NCBI GenBank assembly: GCA_040384585.1
Contig: JAZKJD010000012.1
Coordinates: forward strand, 104,651-168,650
Length of the DNA stretch: 64,000 nucleotides
Reading direction: 5' to 3'
DNA from: JAZKJD01 sp040384585
GTDB taxonomy: Bacteria; Pseudomonadota; Gammaproteobacteria; Diplorickettsiales; Diplorickettsiaceae
The notes beneath the pieces are model-generated. The model was not told the origin of the DNA. It worked only from the letters and a program-made list of their open reading frames with translations, and did not search any database. Position numbers and translations under genes: made by a program. Positions 17,132 through 26,952 of the stretch are shown piece after piece (positions within the stretch are counted from its first letter, which is position 1; each line of letters opens with the position of its first letter).

Positions 17132-17272
17132 TTAATGTACAGATTTAGCGGAAGAATGAGGCACATAAATGGGTGGCTTTTGGTCGGGTAAATAGAGAGG
17201 ACCCATTTGTCCACAAGCGACCAATGATAGGGCGGCTATAAAATAAACGAGATTAACAATGCTTTTTTTCAT
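17132..17272 (-). CDS. lptM: LPS-assembly lipoprotein LptM (YifL type)
   Basis: A 46-residue lipoprotein: lipobox signal peptide MKKSIVNLVYFIAALSLVAC with Cys20, then GQMGPLYLPD, the short conserved core of YifL/LptM. LptM is an outer-membrane lipoprotein that helps LptD mature. In many gammaproteobacteria it sits directly upstream of lysA/dapF, as here: its TAA abuts the lysA ATG. It is short, but length, lipobox, core motif and synteny agree. Confidence 0.9.
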   Translation of the reverse strand: MKKSIVNLVYFIAALSLVACGQMGPLYLPDQKPPIYVPHSSAKSVH

Positions 17273-17433
17273 TACAATTTTCAGCGCTTGGATTGTGAAA
17301 CTATGAAGTTCCTAGTATATACTGAAACTATACAAACTATACTGGACTTGCGCTAAATGTCATGGAATTGAAATGACAAATTCGCGTTTTCAACCGTGGA
17401 CAGTATATTTTATTTTAAGTGAGGTTCAACAGA

Positions 17434-18105
17434 ATGGAAAATACGAATCCATTATCATGCGTAGAAGTCAATCCGCTAACAACACCCTCAGCCAGCATTA
17501 TATGCCTACATGGACTCGGTGCAGACGGACACGATTCCGCCAGCATGGCCAGGACGATTGCTATTGGAACGGGGGTACGTTTTGTATTTCCACATGCTCC
17601 CGTACGGCCTATTACTTTGAATGGGGGTACACCGATGCGGGCTTGGTATGATATCCATGGCTTAACCTTTGATTCTACAGAAGATGAAGCAGGGATTCGC
17701 GCCGCCGCTAAAAGTCTTTTTGCGCTTGTCGAAAAAGAGGTTCAACGGGGCATTCCCGCGAAAAGGATTGTTTTAGCGGGGTTTTCTCAGGGGGGGGCTA
17801 TGGCTTTATATACGGCACTACGCTATCCACATGCCTTAGCGGGTATATTGGCACTATCGACCTATTTACCGTTACATCGTTTTTTAGCTCAAGAAGGAAG
17901 TCTTGCGAATAAAACCACCCCTATTTTTATGGCACATGGCGATGAAGATGATGTTGTCGCTCCGGCCTTAGGTGAGTTTTCTTATCATTGCTTGAAAGAC
18001 TTGGCTTATCCTGTGCAATTCAACCGTTATCCCATAGGTCATAGTGTTTCTTCACAAGAACTGATGGATATTGCGCAATGGCTACAAGAACGTTTACAAA
18101 AATAA
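17434..18105 (+). CDS. Carboxylesterase/acyl-protein thioesterase family hydrolase
   Basis: Alpha/beta hydrolase of the phospholipase/carboxylesterase family (Pfam Abhydrolase_2). About 223 residues. Oxyanion-hole region ICLHGLGADGHD near the N-terminus, nucleophile elbow GFSQGG, an Asp in MAHGDEDDVV and a His in PIGHSVSSQEL complete the triad. The start is set at ATG 17434 because GTGAGG (17419-17424) is a good ribosome binding site for it; the in-frame GTG at 17419 is less likely. Its substrate cannot be named from sequence. Confidence 0.88.
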   Translation: MENTNPLSCVEVNPLTTPSASIICLHGLGADGHDSASMARTIAIGTGVRFVFPHAPVRPITLNGGTPMRAWYDIHGLTFDSTEDEAGIRAAAKSLFALVEKEVQRGIPAKRIVLAGFSQGGAMALYTALRYPHALAGILALSTYLPLHRFLAQEGSLANKTTPIFMAHGDEDDVVAPALGEFSYHCLKDLAYPVQFNRYPIGHSVSSQELMDIAQWLQERLQK

Positions 18106-18164
18106 ATATAAACCCGTTATACTCTCCCGCTTAGCTCCTATCTCTAAAGCGGCACCTTACATCA

Positions 18165-19958
18165 ATGCAACTCATTCGTAATTTTTCTATTATTGCCCAT
18201 ATCGACCATGGAAAATCTACCTTAGCGGATAGATTAATCCAAGTCTGTGGTGGCTTAAGTGAAAGGGAAATGTCATCTCAGGTCTTGGATTCCATGGAGT
18301 TAGAGCGTGAACGAGGAATTACCATAAAGGCACAAAGCGTCACGCTCAGCTTTCATGCTAAGGATGGGAAAACGTATCAATTAAATTTTATCGACACACC
18401 AGGTCATGTCGATTTTTCCTATGAAGTCTCACGATCCTTGGCGGCTTGTGAAGGTGCACTGCTTGTGGTGGATGCGGCACAAGGTGTTGAAGCACAAACC
18501 GTTGCCGTTTGTTATACCGCTATTGAACAAGGCTTAGAAGTGTTACCGGTGTTAAATAAAATCGATCTACCGCAAGCGGATCCAGAGCGCGTTATTCAAG
18601 AAATTGAAGATATCATTGGCATTTCGGCGCTGGATGCCGTGCGAGTCAGTGCTAAGACAGGGCTAGGCATTTCTGAATTATTAGAACGATTAGTCGCGCT
18701 GATACCGCCGCCGCAAGGCGATCGCTTAGCACCTTTACAAGCCTTGATAATTGATTCTTGGTTTGATGCTTATTTAGGTGTTGTATCCTTAGTACGGATA
18801 AAAAATGGTTCTCTAAAAGTCGGTGAAAAAATTCAGGTCATGACAACAGGACGGACTTATATTGCCGATAAGTTAGGAATTTTTACTCCCAAGCGGCAAG
18901 AACGAGAAAAGCTGAGTGCCGGTGAAGTCGGATTTATCATTGCTGGCGTTAAGGATATTCACGGGGCGCCGGTAGGGGATACCCTAACGCATGCCGCAAA
19001 ACCGGCGACGCAAGCCTTACCGGGTTTCAAACGCGTTCATCCTCAGGTATTTGCGGGTTTATTTCCAGTTAATGCAGAAGATTTTAGCGATTTTCGCGAA
19101 GCCCTGGAAAAATTAAGCTTAAACGATTCTTCATTATTCTATGAGCCTGAGACTTCTGAAGCCTTAGGATTTGGTTTTCGCTGTGGGTTTCTGGGATTAT
19201 TACATATGGAGATTGTCCAAGAGCGTTTAGAACGAGAATATGATCTGGATTTAATTACGACAGCGCCGACTGTTGTTTATGAGATAGTCAATACGCATGG
19301 TGAAATCTTATGTATTGATAATCCTGCTGACTTACCTGTTGCGAACCAGATTCAAACCATGCGTGAACCGATGGTGTTAGCCAATATATTAGTACCTCAG
19401 ACTTATCTAGGTGCCGTGATAACCCTTTGTAATGAACGGCGTGGCACTCAGACTACGTTACACTATACCGGTCAACAAGTTTCTGTATCTTATGAGTTGC
19501 CTATGAGTGAAGTGGTGTTGGATTTTTTTGATCGATTGAAATCATTGAGTCGAGGTTATGCATCGCTTGACTATCATTTCATTCGCTTTCAAGAAGCTGA
19601 TTTAGTGAAGTTGGATATTCTAATCAATGGTGATAAAGTCGATGCCTTAGCCTTAGTCGTGCATCGTAGCCAAGTCCAATATCGAGGTCGTCAATTGGTA
19701 GAACGGCTTAGAGAGCTCATTCCACGTCAAATGTTTGAGGTTGCTCTGCAGGCGGCCATTGGTGCTCATGTTATCGCTAGAGAAACCGTCAAAGCTTTGC
19801 GTAAAAATGTATTAGCTAAGTGTTATGGTGGTGATGTTTCGCGTAAACGAAAATTATTAGAGAAGCAAAAAGCAGGTAAAAAGCGCATGAAAAAAGTAGG
19901 GCGGGTAGAGATTCCACAGCAAGCTTTTTTAGCCGTGTTACAACGAGAGAAAAAATAA
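18165..19958 (+). CDS. lepA: Elongation factor 4 (back-translocase LepA)
   Basis: Ribosome-binding GTPase of 597 residues. G1 AHIDHGKST at about residues 11-19, switch I RGITIK, G3 DTPGHVDFSYE, G4 NKIDLP, then EF-G-like domains and the LepA-specific C-terminal domain (about residues 490-597, including ETVKALRKNVLAKCYGGDVS). First gene of a lepA-lepB-rnc-era group with short spacers, a common gammaproteobacterial order. Confidence 0.97.
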   Translation: MQLIRNFSIIAHIDHGKSTLADRLIQVCGGLSEREMSSQVLDSMELERERGITIKAQSVTLSFHAKDGKTYQLNFIDTPGHVDFSYEVSRSLAACEGALLVVDAAQGVEAQTVAVCYTAIEQGLEVLPVLNKIDLPQADPERVIQEIEDIIGISALDAVRVSAKTGLGISELLERLVALIPPPQGDRLAPLQALIIDSWFDAYLGVVSLVRIKNGSLKVGEKIQVMTTGRTYIADKLGIFTPKRQEREKLSAGEVGFIIAGVKDIHGAPVGDTLTHAAKPATQALPGFKRVHPQVFAGLFPVNAEDFSDFREALEKLSLNDSSLFYEPETSEALGFGFRCGFLGLLHMEIVQERLEREYDLDLITTAPTVVYEIVNTHGEILCIDNPADLPVANQIQTMREPMVLANILVPQTYLGAVITLCNERRGTQTTLHYTGQQVSVSYELPMSEVVLDFFDRLKSLSRGYASLDYHFIRFQEADLVKLDILINGDKVDALALVVHRSQVQYRGRQLVERLRELIPRQMFEVALQAAIGAHVIARETVKALRKNVLAKCYGGDVSRKRKLLEKQKAGKKRMKKVGRVEIPQQAFLAVLQREKK

Positions 19959-19976
19959 TATAAACGAGTTTACCCT

Positions 19977-20747
19977 ATGAATTTTGAACTTATATTAACT
20001 AGCGCTGTCATAGTAACGGGACTCATTACTTTAATGGATCTCTTAATTTTTGCATCACGACGAGAAAAGAAACACCTCACGAAACCTTCAGTCATCATCG
20101 AGTATGCTCGTTCCTTTTTTCCAATTTTATTACTGGTGTTGATACTCCGCTCTTTTTTAGCTGAACCCTTTCGTATTCCTTCCGGTTCAGAAAAACCGGA
20201 TTTATTAATAGGTGACTTTATTGTTGCAAACAAGTTCACTTACGGAATACGCTTACCCGTATTGCACAATAAAATAATGGCCATTGGCGAACCTAAACGT
20301 GGTGATGTGGTAGTATTTTTATGGCCGCGCGATACCTCTACCTATTTTATTAAACGGGTGATTGGGTTGCCGGGTGATTTTATTGTTTATAAAGATAAAG
20401 TATTGACTATTAATGGACAACTTGCTACTCAAACATTGTTAGGGGAACGGTCTGATCAAGACGGAACAACAAAAAAATGGCCGGTATTACTAGAAGAAGA
20501 AAATTTATTAGGTGTAAAACATCCTATTTATATTCGACCTGATCAACCGGCTGGAGATTTTTCATTACAGGTGCCGCCCGGTAATTATTTTATGATGGGT
20601 GATAATCGGGATAATAGCTATGATAGTCGTTATTGGGGTTTTGTTCCGGAAAAAGATCTTGTAGGTAAAGCGATGTGGATATTTTTTAGTTGGGATGGTG
20701 AGCATAATCGAGTGCGATGGGATAGAATTGGATCACGAATTCAGTGA
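19977..20747 (+). CDS. lepB: Signal peptidase I
   Basis: Inner-membrane protease that removes signal peptides from exported proteins. 256 residues with two membrane segments (about 6-24 and 45-63) and a periplasmic Ser/Lys catalytic domain: Ser71 in RIPSGSEKPDLL and Lys126 in YFIKRVIGLPGD, then GDNRDNSYDSRYWG. The catalytic box is odd: SGSEKPDLL replaces the usual SGSM-P-TLL form, with Glu-Lys after the Ser and Asp for Thr. All other boxes are intact, so it is probably active. Confidence 0.95.
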   Translation: MNFELILTSAVIVTGLITLMDLLIFASRREKKHLTKPSVIIEYARSFFPILLLVLILRSFLAEPFRIPSGSEKPDLLIGDFIVANKFTYGIRLPVLHNKIMAIGEPKRGDVVVFLWPRDTSTYFIKRVIGLPGDFIVYKDKVLTINGQLATQTLLGERSDQDGTTKKWPVLLEEENLLGVKHPIYIRPDQPAGDFSLQVPPGNYFMMGDNRDNSYDSRYWGFVPEKDLVGKAMWIFFSWDGEHNRVRWDRIGSRIQ

Positions 20748-20757
20748 AGAGGTGGTG

Positions 20758-21447
20758 GTGAGGTCAAACGTAGAAGTCTTATCTAACCATTTAGGGTATC
20801 ACTTTAAGACGCCTGAATTATTGGAAGATGCCTTGAGTCATCGCAGTTTTCGGGGAAACAAGAATAACGAGCGTCTAGAATATTTAGGGGATGCTGTCCT
20901 TAATTTTGTGATTGCAGCCGCTTTATTTCGAAAAAATAGGTTAGCACGCGAAGGCGAGTTGAGTCGATTACGTGCTAATTTGGTACGAGGCGAAACCCTG
21001 ACTGATTTAGCACAAGAGTTCGAACTAGGAAAATATTTACGTTTAGGTGCAGGCGAATTAAAAACGGGGGGTGCGCAACGTAAATCGATTCTAGCAGATG
21101 GCTTGGAAGCCGTTGTTGGCGCTATTTATCTGGATGGTGGATTTCAAGCCTGTGAAAAATGTATTCTTTGTTGGTATGAAACGCGGCTTGAAAACGTTGA
21201 AACACTTCCTGATCTGAAAGATCCAAAAACACGATTACAAGAATATCTGCAAGCTCGCAAACTGCCTTTACCGCTTTATACTATCTTAATGCTAGCGGGG
21301 CCTGCGCATCAGCAAATATTCAAAGTGGAATGTCAACTGGATGGCTTACCTAACAAATCGATAGGGATGGGTAGCAGTCGTCGTCGTGCTGAGCAAGAAG
21401 CCGCAGAAAAAATTTTAGCGGAGTTAGAATCCGTGTCAGACCTATAG
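20758..21447 (+). CDS. rnc: Ribonuclease III
   Basis: Double-strand-specific endoribonuclease for rRNA precursor and mRNA processing. The RNase III domain carries NERLEYLGDAVLNFVI with metal-binding Glu and Asp, and LADGLEAVVGAIYLDGG with the second acidic pair. A double-stranded RNA-binding domain ends the protein (residues about 155-225; GMGSSRRRAEQEAAEKIL). The start is uncertain: the frame is open upstream into lepB, but consecutive GTG codons at 20752, 20755 and 20758 follow AGAGG, so initiation just after the lepB stop is likely. Confidence 0.94.
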   Translation: MRSNVEVLSNHLGYHFKTPELLEDALSHRSFRGNKNNERLEYLGDAVLNFVIAAALFRKNRLAREGELSRLRANLVRGETLTDLAQEFELGKYLRLGAGELKTGGAQRKSILADGLEAVVGAIYLDGGFQACEKCILCWYETRLENVETLPDLKDPKTRLQEYLQARKLPLPLYTILMLAGPAHQQIFKVECQLDGLPNKSIGMGSSRRRAEQEAAEKILAELESVSDL

Positions 21448-21452
21448 AAATT

Positions 21453-22349
21453 ATGCAAAACGCAGACCGAAAATTCAAGTGCGAAGAGTATAATCAAACG
21501 ACGCGTTGCGGCACAATCGCAATCATAGGACGACCTAATGTTGGCAAGTCAACCTTACTCAATAAAATTTTAGGAGAAAAGCTGAGTATTACCTCAGCGA
21601 AACCCCAGACCACGCGTCATCAAATTCTAGGAATTAAAACCGAGAAAAACACACAATGGATATACATTGATACGCCAGGATTGCACCAACAAACTCAACG
21701 TCGTTTGAGTCGGGAAATGGTTCGTAGCGCTATCAGTGCCTTAACAAAGGTCGATGTCATTGGATTTGTTGTAGAAGCAGGTCGTTGGACGTCCGAAGAT
21801 GAAGCTATTCTAGAACGGCTTAAACGACAAGATCACCCGGTTATCTTGATTGTTAATAAAGTGGATAAAATTAAAGATAAACCACGGTTACTGCCTTTTT
21901 TAGCAGAGTGTAGTGACAAAATGCCATTTTTATCTATCATTCCCTTGTCAGCACAAACAGGAGATAATGTCGCTGAATTAGAAAAAGCCATCGCTAAACA
22001 GTTACCGTTTTCCGAATTTGTTTATCCTAGTGATCAATGCACCGATCGTAGTCAACGTTTTTTGGCGGCTGAATTTATTCGTGAAAAACTCATGCGTACC
22101 TTATATAAAGAGCTTCCTTATTGGCTTACGGTTGTTATTGAACAATTTGAGGAACAAGCCAAGGTAATAAAAATTTCTGCTGTTATTTTGGCAGAACGTC
22201 CAGGACAAAAAGCGATTATTATTGGAAAAAAAGGCGAATTGTTGAAAAAAGTAGGCACCGAAGCGCGATTAGATATGCAACGTTGCTTTGGAAAAAAAGT
22301 CTATTTAATGCTATGGGTTAAAGTGAAGGCCGGTTGGTCGGAAGAGTAA
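21453..22349 (+). CDS. era: GTPase Era
   Basis: Essential GTPase that binds 16S rRNA and assists 30S assembly. 298 residues: G1 GRPNVGKST (about residues 27-35), switch TTRHQILGI, G3 DTPGLHQ, G4 NKVDK, and a C-terminal KH domain with PGQKAIIIGKKGELLKKVG. It follows rnc by 5 bp. The usual next gene recO is absent; an unrelated hydrolase follows. Confidence 0.97.
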   Translation: MQNADRKFKCEEYNQTTRCGTIAIIGRPNVGKSTLLNKILGEKLSITSAKPQTTRHQILGIKTEKNTQWIYIDTPGLHQQTQRRLSREMVRSAISALTKVDVIGFVVEAGRWTSEDEAILERLKRQDHPVILIVNKVDKIKDKPRLLPFLAECSDKMPFLSIIPLSAQTGDNVAELEKAIAKQLPFSEFVYPSDQCTDRSQRFLAAEFIREKLMRTLYKELPYWLTVVIEQFEEQAKVIKISAVILAERPGQKAIIIGKKGELLKKVGTEARLDMQRCFGKKVYLMLWVKVKAGWSEE

Positions 22350-22404
22350 CGCTGTAGGAAGAAAAAGGGATCTCAGTTTTAATTTTTATATTAAGGAGGA
22401 TACG

Positions 22405-23046
22405 GTGAGTCATTTACATTTATCGCAACAAGCAGGTGATAACAGAATTTCTGAGGACAATGCTGTACTACTAATGATAGATATTCAAACAGGGTTGATG
22501 CAGCTGGTTAGGGATTACCCTGTTGATGAATTCAAAAACAATATTTTAGCATTAGCTGATATTGGTGAATTATTTAATTTACCAGTGATTTTAACGACGA
22601 GTTTTGAAACAGGTCCCAATGGTCCATTGCTACCTGAATTGAAAAAAAAATATCCAAGAGCGCCTTACATTCCAAGACCAGGACAAGTTAATGCCTGGGA
22701 TAATCCTGATTTTGTCAATGCTGTTAAAAAAACTGCTAGAAAAAAGCTGATTATGGCAGGTATTGTCACTGATATTTGTGTTACTTTTCCAGCGATATCG
22801 GCATTAAGTGAAGGCTATTCCGTCTATGTCGTGGTAGATGCTTCTGGAACGATGAATACAGCGGTACGTGATGCTGCCCTCATCCGTATGGCCAATGCGG
22901 GTGCCATTCTTACTAATTGGTTTTCACTGGCTGCCGAATTACAACGTGATTGGCGTCTACATGATGAAGGGAAAGGCTTGAAAAAGTTACTTCAAGCGCA
23001 TCTCGTTCCGTATGAAAATTTAATCAATAGTCATGAAAGTAAATAA
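22405..23046 (+). CDS. Isochorismatase-fold hydrolase, YcaC-like
   Basis: 213-residue cysteine hydrolase of the isochorismatase superfamily. The triad candidates are Asp in LLMIDIQTGLM, Lys in ARKKLIMAG and Cys in GIVTDICVTFPAISAL. PGQVNAWDNPDF and the C-terminal NWFSLAAELQRDWR are typical of the YcaC branch, whose substrate is unknown. It starts with GTG at 22405 behind an excellent AAGGAGGA (22393-22400). The function beyond C-N hydrolase-like chemistry is not known. Confidence 0.85.
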   Translation: MSHLHLSQQAGDNRISEDNAVLLMIDIQTGLMQLVRDYPVDEFKNNILALADIGELFNLPVILTTSFETGPNGPLLPELKKKYPRAPYIPRPGQVNAWDNPDFVNAVKKTARKKLIMAGIVTDICVTFPAISALSEGYSVYVVVDASGTMNTAVRDAALIRMANAGAILTNWFSLAAELQRDWRLHDEGKGLKKLLQAHLVPYENLINSHESK

Positions 23047-23073
23047 TAGTATCTCGCTAAATGACGACACACC

Positions 23074-23526
23074 CTAGATCGTTATTCCAGAAAGTTTAAC
23101 TAAGGCTGTTTGTAACGATTTAACTTTTATATTTTCAGCGGCAGTTTGTAATAGCTGTGTGCTAGCCTCCGTTAAAACGGGCGGTAAATGTTTTTTTGCG
23201 ACAGAGGGATGAAAATGAGGTTGTATATACCACTCAATGTGTTTTAAAGACTGTAAAGCAGGGTGTTTTGGCAATTTTTTGATTAAATCTGGAATTAGAT
23301 AGCGTAAACGCGTTGCCCAGGCAGCGTTGTCGATTTCTATCACTAAACAGCAATCGCGGAAATTAGCAACACGGCTATGTTCGCCTAGATCAGAGGATAT
23401 TTCTGTTTGCCATAGTTGATTGATTTTTTTTAGTTCCAATACTTTTTTCTGAATAAATCCTAATATACTCTGCGGATCTTGTTGGCGTAAAATGGTTTCG
23501 ATCGTTTTTTCAGGAATCATTTGCAT
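23074..23526 (-). CDS. dciA: DciA-family (DUF721) replicative helicase loader
   Basis: 150-residue protein with the DUF721 core: VLELKKINQLWQTEI, then CLVIEIDNAAWATRLRYLIP (about residues 61-80), where the Trp and following basic/hydrophobic pattern are typical. DciA loads the replicative helicase DnaB in bacteria lacking DnaC. Only 1 bp separates its start from the end of the upstream transporter gene on the same strand, so both may share a transcript. The call rests on this core and on length. Confidence 0.7.
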   Translation of the reverse strand: MQMIPEKTIETILRQQDPQSILGFIQKKVLELKKINQLWQTEISSDLGEHSRVANFRDCCLVIEIDNAAWATRLRYLIPDLIKKLPKHPALQSLKHIEWYIQPHFHPSVAKKHLPPVLTEASTQLLQTAAENIKVKSLQTALVKLSGITI

Positions 23527-23527
23527 T

Positions 23528-25486
23528 TCAATCTATTTTCATGGGCAAAATAACCAGTTGTGCGCCGAGTAAATGCAAACGACGCTGCAAGGTTATCGCT
23601 GTTTCATTATGCAGGAAACGCGTTATCCAATTATCCTTGCTAAAAATCAATTTACTTGCAAAAAAGATGGAATTAGGGAATTCCTTCATGATTTTCTGGG
23701 ATAAGATCGTTAACTTTTCTGCCGGATCCGTTCCATATGCCGCCAGTCCTTTTGCAGCCAAACCTTGCCTCTGACAATAAGTGACAAAATAATCTAACAT
23801 TTTATTTGATGATACTTGCATGGCGGTCAATTCCTTTTTAGCACTAAAGCTTTCGACATCAACAATCCCTACGGTTAAAAAAATAAAATTTTTAAAGTGC
23901 TGTGGAAATAAACGTAATATCCATAAGAGGTTATGTAGACCGATTCCGCGATGGCTTCCCACCATAATGACAGCGGTGGCTTCAGAAGCTTGTAAAGGCC
24001 TTACGACCTTGGGCGTTTCTAGTGGTGTACGGGTCATCAGCAAATCAATGTCATGTAATTTTTTATAGACATGTGTGTAGTGTTTTTTTATAAGCAAGCA
24101 AAGGATAACAACAAGACTAGTAATAAATACAGTGACCCAACCACCATAGGTAAATTTTGAGATCAAGGTAACAATTAAGATGCTGACGGTGATAAAAAAT
24201 GCAAAGGCTGAAAAGCTTAAACGCGCTAACCAGCGTGGAGATGCCGCACTTTTATGTTTTAACCAATAGACGCACAAGCCTAAAATAGAAAGTGAAAACG
24301 TTAAAAATACATTCATACTATATAGGATCACTAGCCAAGAGACACGGCCGTCGCTCAACCAAAGAATGAGTAAAGCCGCTAAGCCAAAGACAATCACACC
24401 ATTTTGTGTGACTAAACGGCTGGAAAGATGGCGAAAACGATTCGGTAGCCAACTATCAATAGACATATTGGCTAAAACACTAGGACCCGCTAAAAAACCG
24501 GTATTGGCACCCACTAACAAAAGTCCCGCTTCTAATAGTAAGGTAATGGTTAGCATGAGTTGACCCATACGGGAATCACCTAAAATCTTATGGAAAACAA
24601 CCGCGTTTAAGGTTTGGCCATAGACAGGATGCGCGTGCCAAAGCAGATAAAGCAAAATAATACCACCCGCGGTAAAGCTCAAGGAAAGTGCCATATAGAG
24701 CATAGTCCACTTTCCCGTGCGTATACGCGGTTCTACAAGGCGATTGACATTGTTTGAAACGGCTTCGATCCCAGTATACGTTCCGCTTCCCAAGGAATAA
24801 GCGCGTAATAATAAAGCAATGACAAATAACCAGCCGGCTTGATGGGATAGTTGCAAGGTATCATGAACCGTATTAGAAAATACGCTGGGTAAGCCGCTTT
24901 TGTGGGAAGCAACGCCGTAAATGATCAAAAAAAAATGCGTGACAATAAAGCCTAAAAAAATAGGCATCAAGATTTTTATCGATTCTTTCATGCCGCGAAG
25001 ATTGAGAGCAATCAATAAAACAATGATGCATGCTTCAATAAAGAGTTTAACACTCGAAAATGCTGAAGGAAGTAAACTAAATAAGGCGTCAGTGCCGCTG
25101 GCGACAGAAATAGTGATGGTTAGCACATAATCCACAATCAGCGCTGCGCCAGAAACGAGTCCTGCGTGGGGTCCTAATAATTGCGTAGCGACTTTGTAAC
25201 CACCGCCTCCGCTGGGAAAGAGCGTAATGACTTGGTTATAGGCCAAGGCAATAACAAAGACAGTCAGAATGGTGGCAATTGCGATGTAAAGGGCTAGCGA
25301 AGTGTAGTGAGGACCTAAGGCAATAAACGCTTCTTCAGGACCGTAACACGAAGAGGAAAGTCCATCGGCTCCTAAACCTACCCAGGCTAAAAAGGCAACC
25401 AGTGCAATATGGCGTTGAGCGTCTGGATTTAATGGATTAAGGGGTTTTCCGAGTAAAAATCGAGTTAATCGCTGGAGAAAAGTCAT
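23528..25486 (-). CDS. APC-superfamily permease, KimA-like
   Basis: 652-residue polytopic membrane protein with about 12 hydrophobic segments in residues 25-460 and a cytoplasmic domain of about 170 residues at the end. The N-terminus (RFLLGKPLNPLN ... GADGLSSSCYGPEEAFIAL), the FPSGGGGYKVA loop and LIVDYVLTITISVASGTDAL closely follow the KimA (YdaO) potassium/proton symporter pattern. Amino-acid permeases of the same superfamily are the alternative. In firmicutes KimA binds c-di-AMP; whether this protein does is unknown. Confidence 0.82.
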   Translation of the reverse strand: MTFLQRLTRFLLGKPLNPLNPDAQRHIALVAFLAWVGLGADGLSSSCYGPEEAFIALGPHYTSLALYIAIATILTVFVIALAYNQVITLFPSGGGGYKVATQLLGPHAGLVSGAALIVDYVLTITISVASGTDALFSLLPSAFSSVKLFIEACIIVLLIALNLRGMKESIKILMPIFLGFIVTHFFLIIYGVASHKSGLPSVFSNTVHDTLQLSHQAGWLFVIALLLRAYSLGSGTYTGIEAVSNNVNRLVEPRIRTGKWTMLYMALSLSFTAGGIILLYLLWHAHPVYGQTLNAVVFHKILGDSRMGQLMLTITLLLEAGLLLVGANTGFLAGPSVLANMSIDSWLPNRFRHLSSRLVTQNGVIVFGLAALLILWLSDGRVSWLVILYSMNVFLTFSLSILGLCVYWLKHKSAASPRWLARLSFSAFAFFITVSILIVTLISKFTYGGWVTVFITSLVVILCLLIKKHYTHVYKKLHDIDLLMTRTPLETPKVVRPLQASEATAVIMVGSHRGIGLHNLLWILRLFPQHFKNFIFLTVGIVDVESFSAKKELTAMQVSSNKMLDYFVTYCQRQGLAAKGLAAYGTDPAEKLTILSQKIMKEFPNSIFFASKLIFSKDNWITRFLHNETAITLQRRLHLLGAQLVILPMKID

Positions 25487-25572
25487 TCTGTGGTAAACAA
25501 TGAGGAATTGAGACTACTATAGCCGTTTATGTTTTCTTTTTGAAGAGCTGCTGTTATGGTTTAGTAAAGGAA

Positions 25573-25616
25573 GTACTTGAAGTTGCTGTTCGCAACTTCA
25601 AGTACAATGGGTATAT
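25573..25616. repeat. Dispersed palindrome with a perfect 14-bp hairpin
   Basis: GTACTTGAAGTTGC (25573-25586), a 5-base loop and GCAACTTCAAGTAC (25592-25605), then AATGGGTATAT. This is the best hairpin of the family and lies 24 bp before the gshA start, within its likely leader. Confidence 0.8.
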
Positions 25617-25639
25617 TTCCGAAATAAAAGAGGTACTTG

Positions 25640-26947
25640 ATGAAACAGTCATCGAATAACGCTTTAGACATCCCCTGTTTAGCTTCGCATTGTTTAGAAT
25701 CCTTGCACCATTTAGAGGAACAGTTATTATCTTCACAGGCAGTTATTGAAGCGTGGTTACGTGATCAATGGCGCAATACGTCTCCGCCTTTTTATGCGTC
25801 GGTTGATTTACGTAATGCAGGGTTTAAATTAGCTCCAGTCGATACGAATTTATTTCCAGCGGGGTTTAATAACTTAAAAGAGGACTTTATTCCTTTAGCC
25901 GTGCAAGCAGCCCAGGAAACACTAGACCGATTAGCGCCAGGATGCCGGCGACTTTTATTAGTTCCAGAAAATCATACACGGAATCAGTTTTATTTTGAAA
26001 ACCTCATTGCTTTGCATGATATTCTGATCCAAGCTGGATTTGAAGTGAGGATAGGCTCTTTATTAGAAGACATAGGCGATACAAAAGAAATTGTTTTGCC
26101 ATCAGGTCGTTCTCTTCTCCTGGAAAAAATAAAAAGGCAAGATCAACAATTAAGCGTAGATAACTTTTCACCTTGTTTAATCGTATTAAATAACGATTTA
26201 GCCAGCGGCGTGCCTGAAGTCCTTAAGAATATTAAGCAAAAGATATTACCGACTACCGAATTAGGTTGGTATAGGCGTTTTAAATCGGATCATTTTAGTG
26301 AATATGATCGAGTTTGCCAAGAGTTGACACAATTGATTTCTTTAGATCCTTGGCTAATTAACCCTTTATTTACGCGATGCGAAGAGGTTGATTTTATGAA
26401 ACGTGAGGGGGAAGACTGTATGGTCGAACAATCCCAGCATCTCTTAGATCAGATTCAAAAAAAATATGATGAATATCACATTAAAGACAAGCCGTATGTC
26501 GTGATTAAAGCCGATGCGGGGACCTATGGAATGGGTGTGTTATCGATTCACGATCCCTCAGAGATTCGGAAATTAAATCGTAAAAAACGCAGTGATATGA
26601 TGATGGCCAAAGGTAATCGTCCTATTCAACAAGTCATTATTCAAGAAGGTATTTATACGTTTGAAATCTGGAATGATGCTGTTGCTGAACCTGTTGTTTA
26701 CTTGTTGGGACAATATGTGATTGGTGGATTTTATCGCGTGCATACCGGACGTGGAGTGAGTGACAACCTGAATTCGCCCGGTATGCAATTTGAGCCTTTG
26801 CCTTTCATAAAAGCCTGTAACATTCCAGAGGTGGGTGGAAAACAAGGAGGCAAATGTGCGAATCGTTTTTATGTGTATGGTGTTATTGCCCGTTTGGCTT
26901 TATTAGCGGCGGCACGTGAGCAAGCAGCTATTTTAAAAAGAGGGTAA
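25640..26947 (+). CDS. gshA: Glutamate--cysteine ligase, proteobacterial GshA type
   Basis: First enzyme of glutathione synthesis (Glu + Cys + ATP). About 435 residues; it resembles the Acidithiobacillus-type GshA family, not E. coli GshA. Typical stretches are LLLVPENHTRNQFYFENL, CLIVLNNDLASGVPEVL, PYVVIKADAGTYGMGVLS (ATP-grasp-like) and QEGIYTFEIWNDAVAEPVVYL. ATG 25640 follows AGAGG closely and is preferred over the TTG at 25637. gshB follows after 5 bp, giving a complete glutathione pathway. Confidence 0.9.
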   Translation: MKQSSNNALDIPCLASHCLESLHHLEEQLLSSQAVIEAWLRDQWRNTSPPFYASVDLRNAGFKLAPVDTNLFPAGFNNLKEDFIPLAVQAAQETLDRLAPGCRRLLLVPENHTRNQFYFENLIALHDILIQAGFEVRIGSLLEDIGDTKEIVLPSGRSLLLEKIKRQDQQLSVDNFSPCLIVLNNDLASGVPEVLKNIKQKILPTTELGWYRRFKSDHFSEYDRVCQELTQLISLDPWLINPLFTRCEEVDFMKREGEDCMVEQSQHLLDQIQKKYDEYHIKDKPYVVIKADAGTYGMGVLSIHDPSEIRKLNRKKRSDMMMAKGNRPIQQVIIQEGIYTFEIWNDAVAEPVVYLLGQYVIGGFYRVHTGRGVSDNLNSPGMQFEPLPFIKACNIPEVGGKQGGKCANRFYVYGVIARLALLAAAREQAAILKRG

Positions 26948-26952
26948 CAGCA

